A stretch of 64,000 nt of DNA from assembly GCF_019710575.1 (NCBI RefSeq), contig NZ_JAHWFK010000022.1:1-64000 (forward strand), given 5' to 3'. The notes beneath the pieces are model-generated. The model was not told the origin of the DNA, made no database searches, and was given only the letters and a program-made list of their open reading frames with translations. This document shows, piece after piece, positions 28,579 through 37,450 of the stretch; position 1 is the first letter of the stretch, and each line of letters begins with the position of its first letter. This stretch comes from Paractinoplanes polyasparticus (GTDB lineage Bacteria > Actinomycetota > Actinomycetes > Mycobacteriales > Micromonosporaceae). Position numbers and translations under genes: made by a program.

Positions 28579-28718
28579 CCCGGCGCCTGTGGACAACGCC
28601 GGACTGTGGACAACGGGAAACTGTCGGGCCGGCGTGGCAGGGTGGGCGGAACACAAAGTGCACGACGGAGTCCCGGCCCGGCTGCTTGACTGATCGACAG
28701 AAACAGGAAGGGGTGCCG

Positions 28719-29225
28719 ATGGACGCGGTCGAGGTGTTCAACTCGCTGCCCGCCGCCCGTCTCGAGCACGATCTGCAGGCGTGCTGCGCCGCGCCCGCCT
28801 GGGGCGCCGCGATCACCGCGAAACGGCCTTACGAGTCGCGCGCCGACCTGCTGGCCGCGGCCGATGCCGCTGCCCGCGCCCTGAGCTGGGCCGAGGTGCT
28901 GGCCGGCCTGTCCGCCCACCCGCGGATAGGCGAGCGCGCCGCCGGCGAGTCGCAAGAGGCCGCGTGGTCCCGCCGTGAGCAGTCCGCCGCCGCCCGGAGC
29001 GCTGACGAGGCCACCCGGGCCGCGCTGATCGAGGCCAATCGGGCGTACGAGGAAAAGTTCGGCCACGTCTTTCTGATCTTCGCGAGCGGGCGCACGCAGG
29101 ACGAGATCCTCGCCGCCGCGCGGGAACGTCTGACCCATGACGAGACGACCGAGCGTGCGATCGTCGCCGACCAGTTGCGCCTGATCGCGTTGCTGCGACT
29201 CGAACGGGTGCTCGATGCCCTCTGA
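28719..29225 (+). CDS. uraD: 2-oxo-4-hydroxy-4-carboxy-5-ureidoimidazoline (OHCU) decarboxylase
   Basis: A 168-residue enzyme for the last step of urate oxidation, giving (S)-allantoin from OHCU. Family landmarks are FNSLP at the N-terminus, the catalytic HPRIGE (here SAHPRIGERAA), the E-Q pair in EQSAAARS, and YEEKFGHVFLIFASGRT. The ATG at 28719 has an AGGAAGGGG ribosome site at 28705-28713. It overlaps uraH by 11 nt and leads the operon uraD-uraH-uricase-deaminase. Confidence 0.93.
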   Translation: MDAVEVFNSLPAARLEHDLQACCAAPAWGAAITAKRPYESRADLLAAADAAARALSWAEVLAGLSAHPRIGERAAGESQEAAWSRREQSAAARSADEATRAALIEANRAYEEKFGHVFLIFASGRTQDEILAAARERLTHDETTERAIVADQLRLIALLRLERVLDAL

Positions 29226-29577
29226 CGACGGCACGGCCCCCGAGTTCCACGCCAAGATCTCGACGCACATCCTCGACACGGTGAGCGGCGAGCCCGCCCG
29301 CGATGTTTATGTGCGGTTGGAGCGACGCGACTCGCAGGGGTGGGGGACGATCGCCGAGGGGCGTACGGACGACGACGGCCGGCTGCGCTACCGGGTGCCG
29401 CTGCACGAGTGGCAGGCGGGCGGCTATCGGCTGTCCTTCTACGTCGAGCCCTACCTGGGCGCCGACTGCTTCTTCCCGGAGATCACGGTCGCCTTCCACG
29501 TCCGCGACCCCGAGCGGCACTACCACGTGCCGCTGCTGCTCAGCCGCTACGGATACACGACCTATCGAGGGAGCTGA
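29215..29577 (+). CDS. uraH: 5-hydroxyisourate hydrolase (transthyretin-like)
   Basis: A 120-residue transthyretin-like protein that hydrolyses 5-hydroxyisourate to OHCU. It has the family N-terminal ISTHILDTVSGEPA and C-terminal HYHVPLLLSRYGYTTYRGS, ending in the diagnostic YRGS tetrapeptide. His and Arg residues of the active site (STHILD, VRLERR, YRGS) are present. The start at 29215 overlaps the uraD end by 11 nt, and uricase begins 6 bp later, so the three steps are co-expressed. Confidence 0.95.
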   Translation: MPSDDGTAPEFHAKISTHILDTVSGEPARDVYVRLERRDSQGWGTIAEGRTDDDGRLRYRVPLHEWQAGGYRLSFYVEPYLGADCFFPEITVAFHVRDPERHYHVPLLLSRYGYTTYRGS

Positions 29578-29583
29578 ACGCGC

Positions 29584-30444
29584 GTGGCGATCGTGCTCGG
29601 AGAAAACCGTTACGGCAAGGCCGAGACGCGGCTGGTCCGTGTCACCCGCGACGGCGAGACGCACACGCTGGCCGATCTCAACGTCAGCGTCGCGCTCTCC
29701 GGCGACCTCGTGGCAACCCACCTGACCGGCGACAACTCGGGCGTGCTGCCCACCGACACCATGAAGAACACGGTGTACGCCTTCGCGAAGGAGCACGGCG
29801 TCGGCGCGCCCGAGCAGTTCGCGCTCCTGTTGGCCCGCCACTTCGTCGAGACGCACACGCAGATCCGGGCGGCCCGGGTCGGCATCGAGTCGTTCAGCTG
29901 GGAAAGGCTCGGCCCGCACTCGTTCCGCCGCCAGGGCGACCACACCCGCACGGCCGAGGTGACCGTCACGGTCGAGCAGGCCCAGGTGGTGACCGGCCTC
30001 GCCGGCCTGGTGCTGCTGAACTCGGCGAACTCGGAGTTCCACGGCTTCCAGCGCGACCGTTACACGACGCTGCCCGAGACCACCGACCGCATCCTCGCGA
30101 CCGCGGTCGACGCCCGCTGGCGGCACCTGGACGACGACACCGACTGGGACAAGTCGTACACGGGGGTGGTCGAGGCGCTGACCAAGGCGTTCGTGACCAC
30201 GCACAGCCTCTCGCTGCAGCAGACGCTGTACGCGATGGGCACCCAGGTGCTCACCGATCAGCCCGAGATCGCCGAGATCCGCCTGGCGCTGCCCAACAAG
30301 CACCACTACCTGGTCGACCTCTCGCCGTTCGAGCTCGCCAACGACAACGAGGTCTTCATCGCCGGCGACCGGCCGTACGGGCTGATCGAGGGCACGGTGA
30401 CCCGCGACGACGTCCCGCCCGCGATCACGGAGTGGTACCCGTGA
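29584..30444 (+). CDS. Urate oxidase (uricase)
   Basis: A 286-residue cofactor-free oxidase that converts urate and oxygen to 5-hydroxyisourate and peroxide. It is a tandem T-fold protein: LGENRYGKAETRLVRV, LTGDNSGVLPTDTMKNTVYAFAKEHG (catalytic Lys and Thr region), LVLLNSANSEFHGFQRDRYTTLPET (substrate Gln/Arg region) and LPNKHHYLVDLSPFELANDNEVFIA (uricase signature with catalytic His). The GTG at 29584 is the only start matching the family N-terminus. The stop overlaps the following amidohydrolase start by 4 nt. Confidence 0.95.
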   Translation: MAIVLGENRYGKAETRLVRVTRDGETHTLADLNVSVALSGDLVATHLTGDNSGVLPTDTMKNTVYAFAKEHGVGAPEQFALLLARHFVETHTQIRAARVGIESFSWERLGPHSFRRQGDHTRTAEVTVTVEQAQVVTGLAGLVLLNSANSEFHGFQRDRYTTLPETTDRILATAVDARWRHLDDDTDWDKSYTGVVEALTKAFVTTHSLSLQQTLYAMGTQVLTDQPEIAEIRLALPNKHHYLVDLSPFELANDNEVFIAGDRPYGLIEGTVTRDDVPPAITEWYP

Positions 30445-31790
30445 TCGTCATCGAGAACGTCGCCGTCGCGACCGTCGACGCGTCGGACAGCTATCACGCC
30501 GACGGTCACGTGGTGGTCGGCGACGACGGCCGGATCGCCGCGGTCGGTGCGGGGCCGGCCGCCGAAGGCGAGGGGCGGCGCGTCGACGGCGCGGGCTGCC
30601 TGGTCACGCCCGGCCTGATCAACACCCACCACCATCTCTACCAGTGGGCGACCCGCGGCCTGGCGGTCGACGAGACCCTGTTCGGCTGGCTCAAGACGCT
30701 CTACCCGATCTGGGGCCGGCTCGACGCCGAGGTGGTCGGCGCCGCGGCCGGGGCCGGGCTGGGCTGGCTGGCACTCTCCGGCTGCACCACGTCGATGGAC
30801 CATCACTACGTCTTCCCGCGCGACGGCGGCGACGTGCTCGAGGCCGAGATCGAGGCGGCCCGGCGCGTCGGCCTGCGCTTCCACCCCACCCGTGGCTCGA
30901 TGGACCTGGGACAGAAGGACGGCGGCCTGCCGCCCGACAACATCGTCGAGAGCACCGACGAGGCCCTGATCGCCACCGAGAACGCCATCGACCGCTGGCA
31001 CGACCCGTCGCCCGGCGCGATGCTCCAGATCGCGGTGGCGCCGTGCTCGCCGTTCTCGGTCACCGAGCGCCTGATGAGCGAGGCCGCCGAACTGGCCCGG
31101 CGCAAGGGCGTCCGCCTGCACACCCACCTGGCCGAGACCGACGACGAAGAAGACTTCTGCCGGGAGAGGTTCGGTTGCACGCCGACGGAGTACGCCGAGC
31201 GGCTCGGCTGGCTCGGCGACGACGTCTGGCTCGCCCACGGCGTGCATCTGGACGACTCGGCGATCACCAAGCTGGGCGCGACCGGAACGGGCGTGGCGCA
31301 CTGCCCGAGTTCGAACGCCCGGCTCGGCGCGGGCGCGGCCCGGGTGCGTGAGCTGCTCGACCACCGCGTGCCGGTCGGCCTCGGTGTAGACGGCTCGGCC
31401 TCGCAGGAGGCGAGCCACCTGGGTGAGGAGCTCCGGCAGGCGCTGTACACGGCCCGCACCCGGGGCGGCCCGGGCGCCCTGAACGCCCGCGAGGCCCTGC
31501 GGCTGGGCACGATGGGCGGCGCCCGCTGCCTGGGGCGGCAGGACGACCTCGGCTCGATCGAGGCCGGCAAGCTGGCCGATCTGGTGCTGTGGCGGCTCGA
31601 CGGCCTCGGCCACGCGGGCATCGACGACCGGCTGGCCGCGCTGGTGTTCGGCCCGGCCGCTCCGGTCGAGCTGGCGCTGGTCGGCGGGCGTCCGGTGGTG
31701 GAACGCGGCGAGCTGGTGCACGCCGACGCCGGAACGCTCGCGCGTGAGGCCGTCCGCGCCCACCGGCGCCTGATGGAGCGGGTCACCTGA
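30441..31790 (+). CDS. 8-oxoguanine deaminase-like amidohydrolase
   Basis: A 449-residue TIM-barrel metal-dependent deaminase of the cytosine-deaminase/AtzA branch. Metal ligands show as INTHHHLYQW (about residue 60), VRLHTHLAETDDE, WLAHGVHLDD and VGLGVDGSASQEASH. The spacing and the MDHHYVFP motif resemble 8-oxoguanine deaminases, which give urate from 8-oxoguanine. Position after uricase in the same operon (GTGA overlap at 30441) supports a purine substrate, though another guanine-like base cannot be excluded. Confidence 0.85.
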   Translation: MIVIENVAVATVDASDSYHADGHVVVGDDGRIAAVGAGPAAEGEGRRVDGAGCLVTPGLINTHHHLYQWATRGLAVDETLFGWLKTLYPIWGRLDAEVVGAAAGAGLGWLALSGCTTSMDHHYVFPRDGGDVLEAEIEAARRVGLRFHPTRGSMDLGQKDGGLPPDNIVESTDEALIATENAIDRWHDPSPGAMLQIAVAPCSPFSVTERLMSEAAELARRKGVRLHTHLAETDDEEDFCRERFGCTPTEYAERLGWLGDDVWLAHGVHLDDSAITKLGATGTGVAHCPSSNARLGAGAARVRELLDHRVPVGLGVDGSASQEASHLGEELRQALYTARTRGGPGALNAREALRLGTMGGARCLGRQDDLGSIEAGKLADLVLWRLDGLGHAGIDDRLAALVFGPAAPVELALVGGRPVVERGELVHADAGTLAREAVRAHRRLMERVT

Positions 31791-31810
31791 GCTCCATCAC
31801 GCCCCGCGAC

Positions 31811-31859
31811 CGGGGGAAACCTCAGCGAATTTAAGAAACACTTAAGGAAGATTCCCCCG
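31811..31859. promoter_or_regulatory. Nested inverted repeats between the purine operon and the DUF1996 gene
   Basis: Outer arms CGGGGGAA (31811-31818) and TTCCCCCG (31852-31859) enclose inner arms TTAAG (31831-31835) and CTTAA (31841-31845) in an unusually A/T-rich stretch. It may act as a terminator for the deaminase operon, as an operator, or as part of the leader of the secreted protein. The rest of 31791-32020 is A/T-richer than its surroundings and probably holds the DUF1996 promoter. Confidence 0.45.
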
Positions 31860-32020
31860 AAAAGCGTTATCGAGAATAGGAATCGCGGCTACCTGCGGCG
31901 CTTTCGAATGCCATTCCTAGTTCTTTCTCCGCGGATTGAAACAAGTCTCTGAGCTGTGCATACTCCTGGTGAAGCCGCCCCCCACGAATCACCAGAACGG
32001 CAGAGACGAGAGATTCAGAA

Positions 32021-33505
32021 ATGCGGACGGAACCCCTCCACGTCGCCCCGCCCAACCCCAAGACCCGTCGCCGCGTGACCCGCGCCGCCCTCGGCGCGGC
32101 CGTCGCCGTAGCGCTCGGCGCCAGCGGCATCTACATCGCCAACGCGAACGCGGCTGAGACCGTCGTCGCCGGGCGCCTGCAGGCCGAGGCGTTCGCGGCC
32201 CAGTCCGGCGCCCAGACCGAGAACACGGGCGACCAGGACGGCGGCAAGAACGTCGGCTGGTTGGCCAACGGCGACTGGCTGCGCTACGACAGCGTGAGCA
32301 TCGGCAGCACGGTCACCGCCCGGATCGCGTCGGACAGCGCGGCAGGCGGCTCGGTCGAGCTGCGCCTGGGCTCGCAGACCGGCACGCTGCTCGCCACCAT
32401 CCCGGTCGCCCGGACCGGCGGCTGGCAGAAGTTTGTCACCACGACCGCCACGGTGAAGGCGCCGGCCGGCAAGCAGAAGCTCTTCGCGGTGATGAAGAGC
32501 AAGCAGGGCGGCGACTTCGTCAACATCAACTGGTTCACGCTGGGCGCGACGGCGACGACAACGCCGCCCGCGACCGCTCCGGCCACGAAGCCGCCGACGA
32601 CCGCTCCCACGACCGCCCCCACTGCCAGCACTCCGCCGGCGAACACCGGCGCCGGCTGGGTCGTCATGGACCAGGCCAAGTGGCAGGCCCAGGTCGCCGA
32701 GTTCAACGCCATGAAGATGAAGCCGGTCACCGGCAACCCGGTGCGGGTCGCCGAGTTCAACGCCTCCTGCAAGGTCAGCCACGCGCTGGCCGACGACCCG
32801 ATCGTGCTGCCGGGCCTGCCGGGCGGCTCGCACATGCACTCGTTCCTCGGTAACAAGTCGACCGACGCGTTCACCACGACCGACACGTTGCTGAAGAACA
32901 CCGGTTCCAGCTGCAAGCCGGACGAGGACCACTCGTCGTACTGGATCCCGAGCCTCTACGAGAACGGCGAGAAGATCGAGCCGCACGGCGTGACCGTCTA
33001 CTACGGCTCGCGGCTGCCCGACCCGAGCAAGACCATGCCGCTGCCGCAGGGCTTCCGGATGGTCGTCGGTGACGCCAAGCGGCAGGTCGCCACGCCGAAG
33101 GGCGCCAACGGCCAGTTCTGGTGCGCGGGCGCCGGCGGCGAGATCGGCCGCAGCGCGGACGGCAACTGGCCGGTCTGCGCCAAGACGGCCGAGCTCACGT
33201 TCCACCTGACCTTCCCGGACTGCTGGGACGGCGTGCACCTGGACAGCCCCGACCACAAGTCGCACACCGGCGGCGCCGACTCGTCCGGCAAGTGCAGCGG
33301 CAAGTTCCCGGTCGCGATCCCGTCGATCGCCTTCGTCATCGGCTACCCGACCTCGGGCTCCAGCGCCGGCTTCAAGCTGAGCTCGGGCAACGCCAGCTCG
33401 ATGCACGGCGACGCCTTCCTCGCGTGGGACGACGCCGCCCTCGGCCACCGGGTCAAGGACTGCCTGGTCCAGAAGGCCAAGTGCGACTCGTACGGAAACT
33501 TCTGA
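32021..33505 (+). CDS. Secreted CBM6-like plus DUF1996 protein
   Basis: A 494-residue exported protein. A basic N-terminus with RRRVTRAALGAAVAVALG and a signal-peptidase-like site near ANANAA gives a signal peptide of about 45 residues. Residues about 50-178 form a CBM6-type module (LQAEAFAAQSG, GWLANGDWLRYDSV, VNINWFTLG), followed by a Thr/Pro linker (about 179-215) and a DUF1996 domain (VAEFNASCKVSH, GSHMHSFLGN, HSSYWIPSLYENG, LTFHLTFPDCWDG, HGDAFLAWD). DUF1996 is widespread in fungi and actinomycetes and its activity is unknown. The carbohydrate module suggests attachment to polysaccharide outside the cell. It has its own promoter and terminator and no clear link to purine catabolism. Confidence 0.88.
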   Translation: MRTEPLHVAPPNPKTRRRVTRAALGAAVAVALGASGIYIANANAAETVVAGRLQAEAFAAQSGAQTENTGDQDGGKNVGWLANGDWLRYDSVSIGSTVTARIASDSAAGGSVELRLGSQTGTLLATIPVARTGGWQKFVTTTATVKAPAGKQKLFAVMKSKQGGDFVNINWFTLGATATTTPPATAPATKPPTTAPTTAPTASTPPANTGAGWVVMDQAKWQAQVAEFNAMKMKPVTGNPVRVAEFNASCKVSHALADDPIVLPGLPGGSHMHSFLGNKSTDAFTTTDTLLKNTGSSCKPDEDHSSYWIPSLYENGEKIEPHGVTVYYGSRLPDPSKTMPLPQGFRMVVGDAKRQVATPKGANGQFWCAGAGGEIGRSADGNWPVCAKTAELTFHLTFPDCWDGVHLDSPDHKSHTGGADSSGKCSGKFPVAIPSIAFVIGYPTSGSSAGFKLSSGNASSMHGDAFLAWDDAALGHRVKDCLVQKAKCDSYGNF

Positions 33506-33561
33506 TCGCGAGTGCGGGCACGGCCACCCGTCCCCAGCCGTGACCGCACTCGTCCCCCGGT

Positions 33562-33598
33562 GTGCCCACCCCCGCAGGGACCGCGGGGGTGGGCGCAC
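33562..33598 (+). terminator. Hairpin terminator after the DUF1996 gene
   Basis: CCCACCCCCGC (33565-33575) pairs with GCGGGGGTGGG (33583-33593) around a short loop, with further GTG/CAC pairing outside a bulge. There is no long T-run, as usual in actinomycete terminators. Confidence 0.7.
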
Positions 33599-33681
33599 CG
33601 GTTTATCCACAAGCGGTTGCGCAGCCTTCCGCCTCCACTACGGTTTGGGGGAGCAGCCGCCAACGAGGGGAGCCGCCGACG

Positions 33682-35226
33682 ATGACCGAGATCCTGTCCG
33701 ACCAGGCCGTCGCGTTCGTCACCGAGCTGAACAGGCGTTTCCGGCCCCGGCGGGACGACCTCCTGCGGGCCCGGGCGGCCCGTCGGGCCGAGATCGCGGC
33801 CGGCGGATCCTTCGGTTTCCGGCCCGAGACGGCCGACATCCGCGCCGCCGAGTGGAGCGCGCCGCCCGCCCCGGCCGACCTGCGGAACCGCCGGGTCGAG
33901 ATCACCGGTCCGACCGAGCGGAAGATGACCATCAACGCGCTCAACTCCGGGGCCAAGGTGTGGCTGGCCGACCTGGAAGATGCGAACACCCCGCACTGGT
34001 CCAACGTCGTCGACGGCCAGCAGAACCTGTACGACGCGATCCGGCGCACCGTCACGCTCGAGACCCCGCAGAAGACGTACGAGCTGAACGGTGGCCCCTA
34101 CCCGGCGATCGTCATGCGTCCGCGGGGCTGGCATCTCGACGAGCGCCATCTGCCGGTCGACGGCGAGCCGGCCGTCGGCGCCCTGGTCGACTTCGGGCTG
34201 TACTTCTTCCACAACGCCCAGGAGCTGCTCGATCGCGGCAGCGGTCCGTATTTCTACCTGCCCAAGATGGAATCCCACCGCGAGGCCGCCCTGTGGAACG
34301 ACGTCTTCACGTACGCGCAGGAGGCGCTGGGCATCCCGGTCGGCACGATCCGGGCCACCGTGCTCATCGAGACGATCCCGGCCGCGTTCGAGATGGACGA
34401 GATCCTGTACGCGCTGCGCCCGCACATCTCCGGCCTGAACGCCGGCCGGTGGGACTACCTGTTCAGCATCATCAAGTACTTCCGCGACAACCCCTCGATG
34501 GTGCTGCCCGACCGCGCCTCGGTCACGATGACCGCGCCGTTCATGCGCGCCTACACCGAGCTGCTGGTCTCCACGTGTCACCGCCGGGGCGCGTTCGCCA
34601 TGGGCGGCATGGCGGCGTTCATCCCCAGCCGCCGCGACCCCGCGGTCAACGAGGTCGCGCTGGCCAAGGTGCGGGAGGACAAGGAACGCGAGGCCGGCGA
34701 CGGCTTCGACGGCTCGTGGGTGGCCCACCCCGACCTGGTGCCGGTCTGTCTCGAGATCTTCGACCGGGTGCTCGGTGACCGGCCCAACCAGCTCGACCGG
34801 CTACGGCCCGAGGTCACCGTCACCGCCGAGCAACTGCTCGATGTCGGCGCGACTCCGGAGGTGACCGAGGCCGGACTGCGGTCCAATGTGTCCGTCGCGC
34901 TGCAATACCTCGAGGCGTGGCTGCGGGGCAACGGCGCTGTCGCGATCAACAACCTGATGGAAGACGCGGCCACCGCCGAGATCTCGCGGTCGCAGGTGTG
35001 GCAGTGGATCCACAACGGCGTCCGCCTGCCCGACGGCACCGAGATCACCGCCGGTCTGGTCGGCCGGATCGAGGACGAGGAACTCGCCAGGATCAGGGCG
35101 GCGATCGGCGACGACGCGTGGGCCGCCGGCCGCTTCGACGACGCCCGCAAGCTGTTCGAGCGGGTCGCGCTGGCCGACGACTTCGCCGACTTCCTGACGA
35201 CCGCCGCCTACGACTCGATCGACTGA
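33682..35226 (+). CDS. aceB: Malate synthase A
   Basis: A 514-residue enzyme condensing glyoxylate with acetyl-CoA to malate. Family motifs: KMTINALNSGAKVWLADLEDANTPHW, VMRPRGWHLDERHL, FYLPKMESHREA, ATVLIETIPAAFEMDEIL (catalytic Glu), GLNAGRWDYLFS and WQWIHNGVRL. The ATG at 33682 has a GAGGGGAG ribosome site about 10 bp upstream. Isocitrate lyase is absent from the window. The neighbouring allantoin genes suggest that glyoxylate comes from ureide breakdown, as known for Streptomyces clusters with the same neighbours. Confidence 0.95.
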   Translation: MTEILSDQAVAFVTELNRRFRPRRDDLLRARAARRAEIAAGGSFGFRPETADIRAAEWSAPPAPADLRNRRVEITGPTERKMTINALNSGAKVWLADLEDANTPHWSNVVDGQQNLYDAIRRTVTLETPQKTYELNGGPYPAIVMRPRGWHLDERHLPVDGEPAVGALVDFGLYFFHNAQELLDRGSGPYFYLPKMESHREAALWNDVFTYAQEALGIPVGTIRATVLIETIPAAFEMDEILYALRPHISGLNAGRWDYLFSIIKYFRDNPSMVLPDRASVTMTAPFMRAYTELLVSTCHRRGAFAMGGMAAFIPSRRDPAVNEVALAKVREDKEREAGDGFDGSWVAHPDLVPVCLEIFDRVLGDRPNQLDRLRPEVTVTAEQLLDVGATPEVTEAGLRSNVSVALQYLEAWLRGNGAVAINNLMEDAATAEISRSQVWQWIHNGVRLPDGTEITAGLVGRIEDEELARIRAAIGDDAWAAGRFDDARKLFERVALADDFADFLTTAAYDSID

Positions 35227-35263
35227 TGCGAGCCACCACCGCCCCCGTCGGATCGGCCGGCTG

Positions 35264-36403
35264 ATGCGGCTCACCGGCGCCGACTACGACGAGGCCGACG
35301 GGCTGCTGGCAGCGCACGACGCGTTCCTCGCCGCGCGCTACCCGGGCGAGAGCGCCGATCGGCAGCCCGTGCACACGGTCTACATCCCGGCCGACCGCCT
35401 CGACGGCTTCCGCGAGTGGGGGGCCGAGGCGCTGCGGGTGATGAAGCTGCACGACTTCCCGTGGTCGGTGCCCGGCGTCCGCGACAAGCTGGCGAGTGAG
35501 CCGATCGAAGACCTGCGAGTCGATTTCGAGGACGGCTACGGCGTCCGCGACGACGACCAGGAGGATGCGGCTGTCCGCAAGGCGGCGACGATCCTGCGCG
35601 CGGGTGACCGGCCGCCCTTCCTCGGATTGCGCGTCAAGTCGCTCGAGGCCGCGACCCGACGGCGGTCGCTGCGGACGCTCGACCTGTTTTTGTCGTCCTA
35701 TCAGGACGCCGATTTCATCGTCACGCTGCCCAAGGTGAGCGGCGCCGACCAGGTGACGGCCATGGTCACGCTGCTCGAACGGCTCGAGAACGGGTACGGC
35801 CTGGCCGCCGGGACGCTGCGCTTCGAGATCCAGATCGAGCTGCCCGCCGCCGTGCTCGCGACCGACGGCACAGCCACCGTGGCGCGGCTTCTCACCGCGG
35901 CCGGCGGCCGCTGCACGGGCTTGCACTACGGCACGTACGACTACAGCGCCGCGGCCGGGGTGGCCGCGGCCTACCAGGCCATGGACCATCCGGTGGCCGA
36001 CCACGCCAAGGCGGTCATGCAGGTCGCGGCCGCGCAGACCGGGGTTCGCCTGTCCGACGGCTCGACCAACATCCTGCCCGTCGGCTCGCGCGAAGAGGTG
36101 CAGTCGGCCTGGGAGGTCCACCACCGCCTGGTCGGCCGTTCCCTGGAACGCGGCTTCTATCAGGGCTGGGACCTGCACCCGGCCCAGTTGCCGACCCGCT
36201 ACGCCGCCACGTACACGTTCTTCCGCGAGGGCCGCGACGCCGCGGTCACCCGGCTGCGGCGCTACCTCGACCGGCAGGAGGGCGGCATCGCCGACGAGCC
36301 CGCCACCGCCCGCGCGCTGGCCACCTATCTGCTACGCGGCCTCAACTGCGGCGCGCTGACCGACGTCACCTTCAGCCGGGACGAGCTGCTGGCGTTCCTC
36401 TGA
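35264..36403 (+). CDS. DUF6986/CitE-like aldolase-lyase family protein
   Basis: A 379-residue TIM-barrel protein of the HpcH/HpaI-CitE type. Visible landmarks: HTVYIPADR, RVDFEDGYGVRDDDQEDAAVR (acidic metal-binding loop), FIVTLPKVSGADQV, LRFEIQIELPAAV (Glu of the metal site), GLHYGTYDYSAAAG and GWDLHPAQLPTRY. Such proteins cleave or form C-C bonds of CoA-thioesters or 2-oxo acids. It lies 37 bp after aceB in the same direction and may act on glyoxylate- or malyl-type intermediates (inference). Confidence 0.7.
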   Translation: MRLTGADYDEADGLLAAHDAFLAARYPGESADRQPVHTVYIPADRLDGFREWGAEALRVMKLHDFPWSVPGVRDKLASEPIEDLRVDFEDGYGVRDDDQEDAAVRKAATILRAGDRPPFLGLRVKSLEAATRRRSLRTLDLFLSSYQDADFIVTLPKVSGADQVTAMVTLLERLENGYGLAAGTLRFEIQIELPAAVLATDGTATVARLLTAAGGRCTGLHYGTYDYSAAAGVAAAYQAMDHPVADHAKAVMQVAAAQTGVRLSDGSTNILPVGSREEVQSAWEVHHRLVGRSLERGFYQGWDLHPAQLPTRYAATYTFFREGRDAAVTRLRRYLDRQEGGIADEPATARALATYLLRGLNCGALTDVTFSRDELLAFL

Positions 36404-36424
36404 CGCCCGGAAGCTCGGCGCCGT

Positions 36425-37225
36425 CTACGGACCTTCGTGCGACTTCCAGAACGCCTGCAGCTGGGCGTTGAAGGCTGCGGGCTGCTCACGCTGCGGCTCG
36501 TGCCGGGCGCCGGGCACCTCGGCCAGGCGGGCGCCGATTCGGGTGGCCACCGAGGTGCACACCGCGCGCATCACCGCTGCCATGCCCGGCCGGTGGCCGG
36601 GCGCTTCCGACTCCCAGCCGCCGAGGATCACCAGCTTTCCGAAGGCAGCCGTACGTAGCGCCTGAACCGGCACTTCGGCCAGCCAGCAGGGGCGCTCGCT
36701 CAGGGCGGTGCGGGCGGCGCGCAGCAGGGACGACGCCGGCTCGGGGCGCGGGCCGGTGGGGTACGCCAGTTCGACGTACGCGGACGGGTCGTGCTCTTTC
36801 GCCCCGGCCATGAAACGACGGCCGTCCTCGATCGTAGCCGCGACGACCGGCACCGAAGCGGCGACGGTGTGCGCGCACGGTTCGACCAGGACGAGCGACC
36901 GCACCAGGTCGGGCCGGGCCGCCGCGGCCGGCATCGTGACCGTGCCGCCGCAGGAATGCCCGACCAGGTGCACACCGTGCGGCGCGGCCGCGGCCATCAG
37001 TTCGAGCAGGTCCACGGCGTCGACCGCGTAGTCGCTCGTGCCTCCAGCCGGCTCCGGGCTGTCGCCGAAGCCACGCCTGTCCGGCAGCAGAATCCGCCGG
37101 TCGCGCGCGAGCGGCCGCTGCCCTGCGAACGCCCAGGAAGCCCAGCTCAAAGTGCCGTGCACGAGGATTGCGGGCAACGCCGTGGCCGGCCCGTCCCACT
37201 CGCCGACGTGGATGGGTGCTCGCAT
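36425..37225 (-). CDS. Alpha/beta hydrolase
   Basis: A 266-residue alpha/beta-hydrolase with oxyanion region ILVHGTLSWASWAF, nucleophile elbow VGHSCGGTV (Ser), and a C-terminal ARHEPQREQP that supplies the His. An acidic residue after strand 6-7 fits GGWESEAPGH. ATG 37225 is preferred; GTG 37231 is in frame two codons upstream. It is convergent with the aceB-aldolase pair and divergent from allantoinase. No lipase or dehalogenase signature gives a substrate; a role in ureidoglycolate or other ester/amide breakdown is possible but unproved. Confidence 0.75.
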   Translation of the reverse strand: MRAPIHVGEWDGPATALPAILVHGTLSWASWAFAGQRPLARDRRILLPDRRGFGDSPEPAGGTSDYAVDAVDLLELMAAAAPHGVHLVGHSCGGTVTMPAAAARPDLVRSLVLVEPCAHTVAASVPVVAATIEDGRRFMAGAKEHDPSAYVELAYPTGPRPEPASSLLRAARTALSERPCWLAEVPVQALRTAAFGKLVILGGWESEAPGHRPGMAAVMRAVCTSVATRIGARLAEVPGARHEPQREQPAAFNAQLQAFWKSHEGP

Positions 37226-37450
37226 GGTCACACGGTAGCGGCCGGATTTCCGGGCAGGTGCAGACATGCTTCTCGGCCTTGCCCCGCAGGTCCATGAGAT
37301 GGGCCTCGACCACCACCGGTCACCACGTTCCGCGGATCTCACCGCTGGCATCGTCCGCGCTCCTCCCGTCCTCAATGGAGTGGTGGTGATCCGACAGAGT
37401 CGCCGCTGAATTCCACTTTTCTGTCGTACGGGAAAGTTAGGCTTCTGCTC

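Noticed and set aside
28536..29279. Much longer N-terminus for HrpB reading through the uraD region
   Set aside because: The added sequence is antisense to uraD and lacks homology; GTG 28535 gives a normal HrpB start.
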